DNA from: Wyeomyia smithii
Taxonomy: Eukaryota > Arthropoda > Insecta > Diptera > Culicidae
Reading direction: 5' to 3'
Assembly: GCF_029784165.1 (NCBI RefSeq)
Contig: NC_073695.1
Span: 194,578,857-194,642,856 of the forward strand
DNA: 64,000 bases
Within the stretch, counting starts at the first letter, position 1. Every line of letters begins with the position of its first letter. Shown here one piece after another: positions 1-10,547 of this stretch. The notes under the pieces are model-generated. The model did not search any database and had not been told where the DNA came from. It worked only from the letters and a program-made list of their open reading frames with translations. The position numbers and the translations under genes were made by a program.

Positions 1-113
1 TCAAAGGTCGACGAATCATAGCAACCCGTGAATCAGCAGAAATAATTTGACAGCTCTATCAGTCAAACTCTAACCATGATGGCCAAAACAGTAAAGCTAC
101 CTCATTCAAAAGT

Positions 114-1067
114 GTGTGCGTTCAAAGAACGATAGCCCGCTGCATAGAAAACGGACGTCGTGCGGCACTTTGTGGACGCCGGATAAGGGCGAAGACGCGG
201 TGGCTGGATCTGACGTCGGCCAATATTCGAAACGATCGTTGGATCGGCTTAATATCGATGTGGTACCCAAGCTGGCGATCAACGAGAGGATGTGTCTGTC
301 GTTTCTTCAACTACAGCATCATCAACGTGCACTGCCCGCACGAAGGTAGACCTGACGACGAGAAGGAATCGTTCTTCGCGCAGTTGGAGGCAATATACGA
401 CGGCTGCTCGTCACGGGACATCAAAATCGTCATCGGGGATATGAACGCCCAGGTTGGTAGGGAAGCGATGTATAGACCGGTGATAGGGCCTCACAGCCTG
501 CACACCGACACGTACGACAACGCCCAACGATGCATCAACTTCGCAGCTTCCCGAGGCCTAGTGATTAGAAGCACTTTCTTTCCACGCAAAGATATCCACA
601 AAGCCACCTGGAGATCACCTGACCACCGTACAACAAATCAAATTGACCACGGTCTCATTGATGGCCGATTTTTCTCAAACATTACAAACATACGCTCCCT
701 CCGGGGTGCGGATATCGACTCAGACCACCACCTAGTAGCAGTACATGTGCGCTCAAAACTATCTACGGTATTTCACACCCGTCAGAACCGTCCTCCCCGG
801 CCAAACATCCGGCAGTTGACCAACCCGCAGGCTGCAGAGAACTACGCGCGCTTACTTGAGGAGCTATGTGCTTCGACTCTCGACGATGGATGGGGGAAAC
901 TACGCTCGGCCATTGGAGAGGCCGCATCCGCGGCATTAGGTGTGGTATCGTCGAGCCGACAAAATGACTGGTTTGACGGGGAATGCCAGCAAGCGATGGA
1001 GAGGAAGAAAAGAGCTTGGAAAAATTATCTAAGCATCGCCACAAGAGAGAACGCGGCCAAATACTGA
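114..1067 (+). pseudogene. RTE-like LINE endonuclease (APE type) remnant
   Basis: This open stretch of about 317 codons carries the C-terminal two thirds of an apurinic-type endonuclease, the enzyme that nicks target DNA for LINE insertion. The motifs GDMNAQVGRE (about 435), TWRSPDHRTTNQIDH (about 607-650) and SDHHLV (about 720) correspond to the catalytic Asn/Asp/His region of the family. The first 60 or so codons do not fit: the natural frame before about 295 appears to be a neighbouring one, where PKLAINERMC reads, so there is a frameshift there and the listed start is not a true start. The stretch ends in a single TGA at 1065-1067, after which the same frame continues into the linker before the reverse transcriptase. 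It is a decayed part of ORF2. Confidence 0.8.
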
Positions 1068-1082
1068 CGAGCACGAAATGAG

Positions 1083-2264
1083 TTGACCACGATTCTGCGG
1101 AGGAAGAAGCGCCAGCAGGAGGACAGAGATCGTGAAGAGCTGGAGCAACTGTTTCGGGCTAACGATACACGCAAGTTTTTTGCAAAAGTGAACCAATCCC
1201 GTAAAGGCTACACACCGAGTCCAGATATGTGTAGGGACGTGGAGGGAAACCTGATCACAGGCGAGCGCGAGGTGGTTGATAGGTGGCAGCAGTTCTTCGA
1301 TGAGCACCTCAATAGCGGAGCAACGGAAGGAGGCGGAAGGGAAGTTATCCTTGGAGTGCCTACATACGACAGTAGTGTCCCAGTTCCTGATATCCTGGAG
1401 ATCAAGCGGGAAATTGGGTCACTTAAGAACAACAGAGCCGCCGGCAAGGACAGGCTCCCGGCAGAGCTCTATAAACACGGAAAAGAGGCTCTAGCTACGG
1501 CACTCCACTGGGTAATCTCTAGGATTTGGGAGGAAGAGAGACTACCGGAGGAATTGATGGAAGGAGTTGTATGCCCCATCTATAAAAAAAGGCGATCGGC
1601 TACAATGCAGCAACTACCGCGGCATTACGCTGATCAACGCTGCCTACAAAGTCCTCTCCCAGATCCTACTCCGCCGTCTATCTCCTTTAGCGAAAGAATT
1701 CGTAGGGCAGTATCAAGCGGGCTTCACACAAGCACGCGCAACTACGGATCAAATTTTCACTCTCCGGCAGATCCTTCAGAAATGCCGGGAGTACAACGTG
1801 CCCACACATCATGTTTTCGTGGACTTCAAGGCAGCGTATGATACAGTCGATCGAGACCAGCTATGGCAAATAATGCACGACTACGGTTTTCCGGATAAAC
1901 TTACACGACTTATCAAAGCTACCTTAGACCGAGTGATGTGTTACATGTGCGTGTCGGGGACACTCTCGAACCCCTTCGAAGCGCGCAGAGGGTTGAGACA
2001 AGGCGATGGATTATCCTGCACACTGTTCAACATTGCCCTTGAGGGTGTAATCCGACGGGCGGGCATCGAAACGAGAGGCACGATTTTCAGCAAAAGTAGT
2101 CAACTCATAGGCTTCGCAGACGACCTGGACATTATTACAAGAAACTCAGTGACGGCGGAGGCAATCTACCCCAGACTAAAAGTGGAAGCTAGAAGAGTTG
2201 GACTAGAAATAAATGCGTCGAAAACCAAGTATATGATAGGTAGAGGCTCGAAAGAAACTACGGG
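1083..2264 (+). pseudogene. RTE-like LINE reverse transcriptase remnant
   Basis: This continues the LINE ORF2 after the stop at 1065-1067. From 1083 to about 1590 the linker and RT fingers read in one frame (KNNRAAGKDRLPAELYK, then VCPIYKK). An A-run near 1584-1590 shifts the frame, and the RT core continues to 2264 with CSNYRGITL, the motif A region VDFKAAYDTVD (about 1818-1850), RQGDGLSC (about 1998) and FADDLDII (about 2111-2134), which holds the catalytic aspartate pair. The enzyme would copy its RNA onto nicked chromosomal DNA. The frame is cut at 2265 by an inverted-repeat insertion and about 80-100 residues expected next are absent. It is clearly non-functional; only the clade assignment is uncertain. 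Confidence 0.85.
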
Positions 2265-2676
2265 TCACGGTTTCGAGCCCATAGAAAACTACGGGTCTAC
2301 TGTATTTTCGATGTTTTGTGCAACGTAAGAACCGACGATCACATTATGCAACGCGACGCGAGACCAGACAAACAACACTTAATGTTCTTACAACATAAAA
2401 ACGCATTAAAAATTACCTTTAGTCGACCGGTTTCGGGCTGCTACCGCCCATCTTCGGGACTATGTCCAGGTCTGGACATAGTCCCGAAGATGGGCGGTAG
2501 CAGCCCAAACCGGTCGACTAAAGGTAATTTTTAATGCGTTTTTTATGTTGTAAGAACAATAAGTGTTGTTTGTCTGGTCTCGCATCGCGTTGCATAATGT
2601 GATCGTCGGTTCTTACGTTGCACAAAACATCGAAAATACAGTAGACCCGTAGTTTTCTATGGGCTCGAAACCGTGA
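2265..2676. mobile_element. 412-bp near-perfect palindrome (foldback insertion) inside the LINE
   Basis: Two arms of about 205 bp, 2265-2469 and 2472-2676, are inverted copies separated by only 2 bp, with roughly four differences (two of them compensating one-base indels). The arms include GACCGGTTTCGGGCTGC on the left and GCAGCCCAAACCGGTC on the right. The RTE reading frame stops at the left edge and resumes at the right edge. No clear target duplication is seen, although an 11-12 bp word, AACTACGGGTC, occurs both just outside (about 2257) and inside the left arm (about 2288), which may reflect microhomology. It could be a foldback transposon or a template-switch product. Confidence 0.85.
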
Positions 2677-3118
2677 CGCTGCTCACAGAGGACATACGCG
2701 CACTGGCCGTATTTGAACGGAAAGTGTTGCGGACAATATTTGGTGGAGTACAAACCGAAAGCGGAGAGTGGCGTAGGCGTATGAACCACGAGCTACAGAC
2801 ACTACTTGGAGAGATTCCCATTGCACACCTGACGAAGGTCGGGAGGCTACGATGGGCCGGGCATGTCGTGAGGATGCCGGATGACTGCGCGGTAAAATCG
2901 GTGCTAGATGGCTTGACCAGGTTGAAGCGGATCTGCGAGTATCGAGACGTCTAGGAAATTGGCGACTAGTAGCCCAGGACCGAGTAGAATGGAGGAAAAT
3001 TCTTGATACGGCACGAGCCACCCCGGCTCAAGGCTGCCGAACAACAACAACCCAAGTCGGCGAACCCGCCCAACGTCCTCTAGCTGCGTCCCATAGAGAA
3101 TTTCTGGGAAACGGTTAG
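2677..3118 (+). pseudogene. C-terminal remnant of the RTE-like LINE ORF2
   Basis: After the palindrome the LINE resumes with LTEDIRALAVFERKVLRTIFGG and continues through WAGHVVRMPDDCAVKSVLDG. Near 2905 the frame changes with loss of some residues, and from 2909 the expected tail reads WLDQVEADLR, then AQDRVEWRKILDTARATP, and closes at TAG 3116-3118. These tryptophan- and arginine-rich tails are usual at the C-terminus of this LINE group. About 150 bp of following sequence, including ATTGATAAATAAA near 3165, may be its 3' end, but no target duplication was found. Confidence 0.7.
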
Positions 3119-3269
3119 GCGTAAGATCCACTACAACAATTTTGTCGCGAAAACTTAAGAAGAATTGATAAATAAACCGAAGGAAACACTCAAAAATATG
3201 CCTGCACGCATGTTTTTGTCCGCCATGGTGAATGTTCCGGTTAACTGCCGGAAGGCCACTCGCAAGGGC

Positions 3270-3390
3270 GTCGGGGTGCCTCCAAGTACTCAAAGTTTTG
3301 GGTTTTTGGCCCTCGAAAATCTACCAAGAGCAGAGCTTTTTTTATGTTAATTTACTTAAAAATGCGCATATCGTGGAGATCTGGTGTTAT
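3270..3390 (+). mobile_element. Left end of a DD37E-type Tc1/mariner element (separated from the rest by an insertion)
   Basis: The sequence from about 3270, which includes CCCTCGAAAATCTACCAAG (3312-3330), matches the terminal inverted repeat of the intact related element at 39950-40614, which has CCCTCGAAAATCCACCAAG near 40100. It ends with GATCTGGTGTTAT, after which homology jumps to 6054. The outermost part of the inverted repeat is missing. Confidence 0.7.
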
Positions 3391-4315
3391 GAGCATGAGC
3401 ATGAGCATGATTGACCGCCCGCGGTTGCTACTCCGTTATTGCCAGATCAGCTGTAATTACACAAAGAACCAACAGATGATGTTTGGGACCAACATGCATC
3501 CTCAATGTGTAAAAACAGGTGACCTAAATCTTTATATTAGGCAATACCAGCGCCGGCCGCATCCGAATGCAGGTCAAAGAAGGAGTTTGTATAGGAATAT
3601 GTTGACGTGATACTCGCTTTATTGGAAGCCGAGAACACCTCTGCACTTCCACGAGAAATCACTGGGATGTTGGATAAAGGGGAAGGTATACAGCAGGGTT
3701 CGTTTTGGTAAACGATGCGCTAATGTCGGGTTCTTCAGAACAAGTGCCGCGTCTAAAAGTTTATTACATCCGCCACGATATTCATAATGTGATTCGAACT
3801 TATTTAGTTTGACAATGTAACACCGCAACAATAAAACGTACGCGAGGATACAGGATTTTTGACTAAACCGAGACAACTTAAAATTACCGTATATCTCCTC
3901 GTAAGGTGATGCTCTTTAAACCTAAAACAATTGCGCGTTGTTGATCCATCTGAATATAATACGACCTCATGGAAGGTACCGACGCGGGGGTTGAAATGAT
4001 ATTTATCGACTCAACGAAATCTACTTCGATTTCCGATGTAATCATTTAGATGCAACGCGCGAGCAGTCTCCGACTTAACGTTGATGAAGATAAAAAAGAT
4101 ATGATGAAATATCTGGGTTCACTTCGCGAAATCACCACACGCCGGAAGTCCATATATCAGCAAAACTCGCCCGGGCTGAATACGCGTTTACACCGAAGCG
4201 TTACGAACAACCGCTTAAATCCCCCCGGCTGACACATACGCGCAGGAACTCGGCGTTTACGTCGATTATCTCTTAACAATGTACGCCTAATACGCCTAAT
4301 AAATATGAAAATTGG

Positions 4316-4560
4316 CAATGTTCCATGCATCCAAAGCCTCAACAATTTAATAAAAGCAAATATACATATAAGCCTGAATATATTTTCAAATTTATTGACA
4401 AAGTGCCGAACTAGTCATAAATATAACAAATTATGTAAAACAACTGGTCAAAAGCTAGAACAATCAAAAAATCAAAGCATATGATTCCTGAGAAACACAT
4501 ACTCCAAACTCCACAAACCACACTAACACTTTGTGGACAAAAATAAAACTTGTTACTGAA
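4316..4560. repeat. Internal direct repeat of retroposon A copy 1 (unit 1)
   Basis: CCATGCATCCAAAGCC (about 4322), CAAAAGCTAGAA (about 4449) and ACAAAAATAAAAC (about 4538) recur in the same order and orientation at about 5653, 5820 and 5994. The two units are about 1.33 kb apart and well diverged. Confidence 0.6.
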
Positions 4561-4704
4561 ACCCTGCGGAAAAAAAATACCGCGCACACAATTTCAACGA
4601 TGAAATCAAAATCTCTCTGTATCTGTTTTCTCACATAAAGTAAAACTAGAAACAAGCATCAAAATATCACTTTACAATACAGACAAGACAAAACGCATAC
4701 TTAG

Positions 4705-5110
4705 CTTTCAGTTGCCAGAGAAAGTTTCTGAAGCCAAAAAAAAACTGATTCCAAATTGGGCTCAGGATCGCCGGACACCGTTTCTGAAGTCCAGAATTGT
4801 CTTAAATTTAGTTCAGAATAGCTGCAAAACGTTTCTGAAGTCCAAAACGTTACCGAAGGCCAAAAATGCCAAACAATAGCGATCTCAAGCCAAGCTCAGA
4901 ACCGCCGAATAATGTTTCTGAAGGCCAGGAAGGAAAATGATCCCTAATTCGAAGTCCAGAAACGCCGAAAATTGTTTCAGAAGGCCAAAAAGGCCAGAAC
5001 AAAAAGCGATCTCAAATTGAATACAGAAAACTAGAAGAGGCCAATAAAGAAAATGATCCCAAAATAAGCCTAAAATCGCCGGAAACGTTTTTAAATACCA
5101 GAAAATGCTA
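4705..5110. repeat. Degenerate minisatellite, unit about 65-80 bp
   Basis: The words GTTTCTGAAGTCCAGAA or GTTTCTGAAGGCCA and CAGGATCGCCGGA recur at about 4720, 4790, 4830, 4910, 4975 and 5080 with much divergence. The array is followed by a short TCTAG repeat at 5119-5138. No coding potential is seen. Confidence 0.6.
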
Positions 5111-5647
5111 ATTTCAAATCTAGTCTAGTCTAGTCTACACTAACACAGTCAGTACTTGAAAGGATCCTGGAAAATGATATCCATCATTTAAAAAATGATT
5201 TCCATACATTTTTTCTTGTCAACGGCCAGGCCTACTGTGTAGCGCAATATAATACAATATAATCTAAGATCGGGGACAATCCGTACCAGCCGATCCGTAT
5301 GTAAGAAGTAATATACCTAATTCGTTGGGAGTGATAAAGCTAAGAAAGTACACTCCTTTGTTGACCAATCTCCTGGGATGGAACATAGGTATTTCCTCCT
5401 TATGTTCGGGTTTCAAAACCAAGGATATAGCGCCTTTACTCGCTTCAACTGTTACGGTTGGAACTTGAGTACTAACTCTAGTCCTAGCATTTTTGCTTAT
5501 AGTTATAGCGCCATTACTCGCTCTCTGAAAGGAATATGAATTAATTAAAATCTCTGAAAGGAATATGAAACAAATTTGAGTTCCATTTATACTGAGAAAC
5601 GGTTTATATCTCCTGTTTCTTTAACAAAATATCAAAAACATGGTAAC

Positions 5648-6010
5648 ATTCATGCATCCAAAGCCCAAATATTAGACAAAAGTGCATTAACACTATTTAC
5701 AACATAAAATTCTTAATTCATCCTCGAAACGCCAAAGTAATCATGATTCGTATTATATTTTTGAACTTGAACATATAACATATTTGTCAAAAACTCTGTC
5801 TGGGAGCAGAGTAATTATTCAAAAGCTAGAAAAGTCATAAAAAGGTATGGAGTTCAACATCAAGTTCGGCATTATATTGCACACAGATTCATCAACGCGA
5901 ATGCGCACAATTTCATACGATAAATATAATGTACAGCTGTTTATTCTTCATTCTCTAATGCAAGAAAGCAAGTAAAAAAACAGCAACTATGTGACCAAAA
6001 ATAAAACGAA
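5648..6010. repeat. Internal direct repeat of retroposon A copy 1 (unit 2)
   Basis: This is the second, longer unit of the duplication at 4316-4560, with the same three anchor words in the same order. The segment between the units (about 5260-5560) also contains a short duplicated word, CTCTGAAAGGAATATGAA, at about 5522 and 5552. Confidence 0.55.
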
Positions 6011-6053
6011 ATTCGCCCGACTTTTCCATAACATCATAACAACTGACTCTCAA

Positions 6054-7777
6054 ATATCGTGGAGATCTGGTGTTATACCGAAAAAAAGTTTTTGGCCGGA
6101 ATTCGACTTTCTGGCACTTAGTCGTTTTTTTGGGTAATCGAGGGCCTAATATGGGATATTTTAGAATTGACTTTTAGAATGATTTGAAACTAGTTCGAAA
6201 CTACATATAAATTATTCTACCAAATCCCGAACGGCATCCCGAACTTGATTTTCATTAGGGTTAATCATTTTTTTGCCCGGGGGGTCCAAAAACGATTGAA
6301 ATGAAACCAATAGCGGGTGAGTATGAAAGATGCTCATATATATTTGCTGATTTAACACCTCATATTTGATGCACCACAAAGATGGACTAACTAGTTCTCG
6401 TAAGTATGGTGGTAATAACCAAGGAAGTAAAATATCGCTCACGCTCATTTTTTCCGCAAACTGATAGCTCATTCAATAGGCATATTTTTAAACGACGAAC
6501 TTAAAGTTCTCAAGTAGAACTACAACTTTGTCGAAGAGATTATTGCTCGTATTCAAACACCGGAGCCGTGAGAGCACATTTAATGTCGCCAACTTTTGTA
6601 CATATGTACTTCGAAGCATCGACAAGGAATGAAGTAGTATTAGGTGAAGACTGTGCCAAACCGTAATGACAAGCAGAATGTGACGACGAAAACACACGTT
6701 CGTAAGTTGTTTCGTGAATATTTGACGAAATTTTCTTGCACTACATAAAATTGCAAAACATACGTCCTGGAAGACTTTAAGCAGTTTCCAGGCATGTCTT
6801 TTTACATTGCCATGCAACGGAATGCTGTGGCAGAGCGTTTTAGGACAAAGAAAAAGGTTAAGTTTTCTTAAAAATATTGATTTTGGCAGGCAATATGTAG
6901 CTGTGGTCGATCTTTTACTATTTTCATAATTACAGGACCAACAAATGAAGAAATTTACCTTAGGGAATGCTATTTTTGTAAGATTTGGACCACTGCGGCC
7001 ATTATTTTGATCTTTTGTGATAGAAAGGAATGCTTGTAGAAGCGATTGTTATCATTCCTACGAAGCCATGATGTCCCTTCACTATTTTGGGGCCTGATTT
7101 GGCATCCTATTACTACGCCAAGGATGTTCTAGGATGGTACGAAGCGAATGGAGTACATGTTGTATCGAAAGAGGCAAATCCACCAAACTGCCCGGACTAA
7201 CGTCCTATCGAACGATATTGGGCGCTCGTGAAGAGAGAGTTCTCAGAAATAACTTAAGAGAAATTTTGAAAATCGGGGACAAAAAAGTAGTTCCAGGTTC
7301 CAGAAAGGTCTGCACAGACTCTCATGGCAGGGATAAACTCAAGTGTTCGTTAATTCATCATTATACAGCTCAATTATGCAATGGATATATGACTTTTAAT
7401 GAATATCCACGCTTGAATTAAACTAATTGTACGATTGTTTTATTCCAAAATTCATGAATCCAAATTTGGTCACGAACAAGCCTTAGGCTCTCGGGTTGTC
7501 CAAAAACAGTCACAGAAAGTAAATCTTTAACCAAAATTTCTTTTTTTGGGACCCGATCTCAACGTTTTATGCAGTCCAAAGTTATTTGGCATCAACAATT
7601 TGGTTCGATTTTGCCAGTTTTATGTACTCCCCCCTTGGTAGATTTTCGAGGGTCACAATATTACAACTTAGAGCGCTTTGAGGCACCCCTCAATCATGCC
7701 CGATTGAGCAAAAATTTCGCACATGTCATTTTCATGACGAATAAAAAAATGTACATGGTCGGTTTTTGAAATTCGAC
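6054..7777 (+). mobile_element. Right part of a DD37E-type Tc1/mariner element
   Basis: Homology to the short relative at 39950-40614 resumes here (GTGTTATACCG, then TTTTTGGCC). The right inverted repeat lies at about 7625-7777 and includes TTGGTAGATTTTCGAGGG and AATGTACATGGTCGG, both of which have counterparts near 40450 and 40563. The outermost bases of the repeat seem to be lost at 7777. Together with 3270-3390 it forms one element with a decayed transposase gene inside. Confidence 0.75.
6700..7400 (+). pseudogene. Tc1/mariner (DD37E-like) transposase, decayed
   Basis: Fragments in shifting frames give MQRNAVAERFRTKKKVKFS (about 6810-6870), a WQAICSCGRS block (about 6880-6905), GLWHP/PDLASYYYAKDVLGWYEANGV (about 7093-7160) and NPPNCPD followed by RPIERYWALVKRE. 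These are conserved blocks of the cut-and-paste transposase catalytic domain. The Asp codon of PDLA (7096-7098) and the Glu codon of RPIE (7210-7212) are in one frame with 37 codons between them. That is the spacing of the mosquito ITmDD37E group. A TAA at 7198-7200 interrupts this frame, and other stops and frameshifts lie upstream. The first catalytic Asp was not located with confidence. The gene is dead. Confidence 0.75.
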
Positions 7778-8238
7778 GATGGATTGTTTGTCATACAGTA
7801 ATTGTCATATTTGTATAAGAAATCCGCCCTAAAACTCTAGAAAAGCGTATCTCAAAAATTAGTGCAAACATGTTTTTTAAATTTGGCTCAGAACAGTTTT
7901 GATGGCATATTATTTTATAATAATGGTATTTGGAACACCGTGGTATCCTAATTTCTAAGCTTGAACGTAGGGGTTTTTGTAAAAAATTTACTTTGCAGCT
8001 TGTTTTTGGTTTTTTTTTGCTTAAAATAAATAAGGAACAATCGACTCGATTTAAATTAAGAGTCAAAAACACTAATGAAGTTATTAAAAAAACCGCGTTG
8101 CGTTGCGTGGGGCTTTCGATATGTAACATTAAAGCTTGGTAAAAATTTGGTAACAATATGATGAAAATAGAGAAAGTAATGCTGCACGCTGCTGTATTCT
8201 TGTCGTAAGCATTATCAATTCCCTACAACTCGTTTGTA
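7778..8238. other. Unassigned AT-rich interval
   Basis: No gene, inverted-repeat end or known repeat could be assigned here. The short open frames in both directions overlap each other and have low-complexity composition. Confidence 0.4.
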
Positions 8239-8300
8239 GAAAAAAGTAGGAGGTTGTATACAAGATACGACCGTATAACCGAAGTAGAACTACGCACAGT
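8239..8300 (+). repeat. Left end of the ACGACCG repeat family (partial)
   Basis: AGTAGGAGGTTGTATACAAG followed by ATACGACCG matches the left ends at about 46040 (AGTAGGAGGGTGGTATC then ACACGACCGCATGACG) and 55096 (TTGTATGCAAAGCCACGACC). The matching right half in the same orientation lies at 13386-13700, so this copy may have been split by later insertions. Confidence 0.6.
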
Positions 8301-8305
8301 ATTAA

Positions 8306-8769
8306 GGTATTAAGACTCTACTATGGAAAGTTGAAAAATAATGAATTTTCGTGATAATTGTAAAATTGGATGTTTAGAGAAAGGTGAAGTGTTAGGGCAT
8401 TTTGGCTATTGATTAAGGTATATTTAAAGATGTATTTTGTATAGTGAGTATTACGCTATTGGCAGTGTTTTTCAACTGGTGGTACGTTTTTCTCAGCACC
8501 TACCAAACCGATTTGGCTGAAATTTTACAAGCAGCTGTAAAAAAATTTCAGCCAAATCGGCGCAGTAGATGCTGAGAAAAACGTACCACCAGTTGAAAAA
8601 CATTGTTTCGAGAGAAACGATGCGTAATACTCTTTATATTTGTATCCAACACATGCAAATTATATCTCCAAATATACCTTAATCGATAGGCAAAATACTC
8701 AAACACATCACTCTACTCTAAACATTACGGATTTTTTTACTTTTCAAACTTCCAGAGTAGGGTTCCCCC
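8306..8769. mobile_element. Foldback MITE flanked by TTAA
   Basis: The whole segment is a long imperfect palindrome centred near 8547. Anchor pairs are GTTTAGAG (8372) with CTCTAAAC (to 8723), GATTAAGGTATATT with AATATACCTTAATC, and ACGTTTTTCTCAGC with GCTGAGAAAAACGT. TTAA sits immediately outside each end (8302-8305 and 8770-8773), as for piggyBac-type target duplications. It has no coding capacity. Confidence 0.75.
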
Positions 8770-8781
8770 TTAACAAATGTA

Positions 8782-9542
8782 CACGCAAAAGTTGGATGGT
8801 GCGAAACCAGTACAAAATTGTGCGTTTTTAGCGCAATTGTTGATGTAATTCGGAACCAGTACAATGATTGCGTGTTTGGCATAACGCAATTAATGCTCTA
8901 GCGTTTCTTAAATGTATTTAGCAGCTCCAAACTACTACACCTAAACAGTTTCAACTGGTATTAAGCAGCATTGCAAAGCGAGCGAGAAGCAAAACCATTC
9001 TCCTCCTTTTTGCTTGAGGACGAGACATATGCTACGCTTTTCAAGTCTTTTGCACACACGCTTTCGAGATACTTTTTCTTCTTCATGCATTCCTCTGAAT
9101 AGCAGCAAGCACGCACCGACAGTATGAGTGAGAGACTAACAACACTGGTATCAAGTATGTACAGCACGGGTGTCTCGCTCATTTCGTGAAGCAACGAGAT
9201 ATTGCCTTGCGCGTCGCAATCCAAACCGAAACAGAAGCGAAAGAGCAACCTGCAAATTGTATGTGACGTGTCTATAGTCTTGTCGCACATACACGGAAAT
9301 TCTACGAGCGAGAGAGAAATTTCTCTCGTCGCTTGAGAAAAAAGCGCGTGCAGTCACTATTACCCACGACGTGAGAAATAAAGTGTCGGTGTATCATACA
9401 TATTCTGATTTCATTCTATGTCAATGTATTCGCAGTACAACTGTTGCGTTATGCATTTCACACATTTATTGTGCGATTTCTTTGCAACATTTGTGCGAAT
9501 CGGGAAGACACAATGATTGTACAAGACTTCAACTTTTGCGTG
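8782..9542. mobile_element. TA-flanked inverted-repeat element (CACGCAAAAGTTG ends)
   Basis: The ends are CACGCAAAAGTTG (8782-8794) and its complement CAACTTTTGCGTG (9530-9542), with TA on both sides (8780-8781, 9543-9544). The subterminal words TAACGCAATTAATGCTCTAG (about 8884) and TTGCGTTATGCATTTC (about 9443) resemble each other in inverted orientation. It appears to be a non-autonomous Tc1/mariner-like element. A partial relative is at 47048-47174. No transposase is visible. Confidence 0.7.
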
Positions 9543-9544
9543 TA

Positions 9545-10039
9545 TGGTTTGGGTTGTTTCATTAACGAGTCTTAAAATCTACTACTGCTTGCTCAAATCG
9601 AGAAACTTTTCATTGGATAAACTCTGGAAGTCTACTGTACGAGAATAATACAATACTTTGCACGTTTTGTGGCGTGCTGGAGTACAAAATATATGGCTGT
9701 GTGATCTGGAACTCACATGGTTAAGAAAATTCCACATCTATCGACCCATTTCACATGAGCAATATACCCGTACTGTTTCACATGCTAAGTGAGCGCTTTA
9801 CCTTGAACTAAAATAGCCATAAGGTTGGAAAAGGTTTTATTTCTACTGTATTAAATGTTGCTAGCTTAACATGAATGAGAATAACAGCGAATAAAAATAA
9901 TAAACATGCAGTGACGCCTTCAATTCGATTTTTCTTTGCAATGCCAGTGCTATAGGCTTCTAATTCGCATATAAAAAATACGATGTCAATGAACGAACTG
10001 GAAGAAATTGCTGTTGAAATCTGGCGCTCGAGATCTTTC
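9545..10039. other. Unassigned interval before the tandem array
   Basis: No open frame, inverted repeat or known element could be supported here. Confidence 0.4.
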
Positions 10040-10547
10040 GAAAATATGATTAATCTTCGATCATTTGTTTTTTTTTACCTTAAGAAAGGCACAGTTTGCT
10101 GTTCAAAATCAATAAAGGCACTCTGACAACACGCACTGTGAAAGCTGTTTCCATATTCAGTAAATTCGATGGCCGCGACATAATTTGATTGTAAGGACCC
10201 AGCACAGATTACTTGCTTGTGTTAAAAAAAAATATTAATCTTCAATTACTAGTTCGAACGGTATTTTGCTATTCAAAATCGGATATGCTGATGGCAACTT
10301 TTGTGCTGCCCCAACAATGGGGGAATAACGGCACTCTGACGACACATGCTGAGAACCGCGCTGCTACTGAGACATGTGACCAACCACCGGGCAAGTAATT
10401 TGTTTAATCGTGAATCAGCTACAAAGTAACCCGCTGCTATTGCTGCAATCCGCTCCTGCTACTGTCAACGTTATGGACGTTCCGTCCAGTTCAACTTCCG
10501 ACAAAAAAATTTAACTGATTTTACCAGGGAAACTCTTTTATAGCCGA

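Larger units (their letters stand above)
114..3118 (+). mobile_element. RTE-like non-LTR retrotransposon, degraded copy
   Basis: An endonuclease/reverse transcriptase coding region can be followed in pieces across about 3 kb on the plus strand. The reverse transcriptase has FADD rather than YADD and a RQGDGLSC block, and the C-terminal tail contains WAGHVVRMPD. This combination resembles RTE-like elements of arthropods; the clade is from memory and not confirmed by alignment. Visible lesions are a frameshift near 295, an in-frame TGA at 1065-1067, a frameshift in an A-run near 1585, a palindromic insertion at 2265-2676 that replaces coding sequence, and a frame change with loss of sequence near 2905. 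The endonuclease N-terminus is not seen, so the copy is also 5'-incomplete. It cannot make protein. Confidence 0.85.
3391..6053 (-). mobile_element. Retroposon family A, copy 1 (2.66 kb, hexamer tail)
   Basis: The insert is bounded by an exact 23-bp direct repeat (3368-3390 and 6054-6076). Deleting it with one repeat restores the DD37E element, as aligned to 40155-40215. The left boundary is a hexamer repeat, GAGCATGAGCATGAGCATG, followed by TTGACCGCCCGCGG. Copies at 23049 and 47423 share this end but stop at different points on the other side. This is the pattern of 5'-truncated retroposons lying on the minus strand with a CATGCT-type tail. Homology with copy 3 extends to about 4030. No reverse transcriptase is recognisable in any frame. 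It contains a degenerate minisatellite (4705-5110) and an internal duplication (4316-4560 versus 5648-6010). Confidence 0.8.

Noticed and set aside
3391..3610. Short frame beginning MSMSMIDRPRLLLRYCQISC, conserved in three places (3391, 23049, 47423)
   Set aside because: The conservation is explained by DNA homology of retroposon A copies. The frames diverge and end differently, and the element appears to be oriented on the other strand.
7134..7421. 95-codon plus-strand frame as an independent gene
   Set aside because: It is a shifted reading of the DD37E transposase C-terminus; the catalytic motifs lie in the neighbouring frame.
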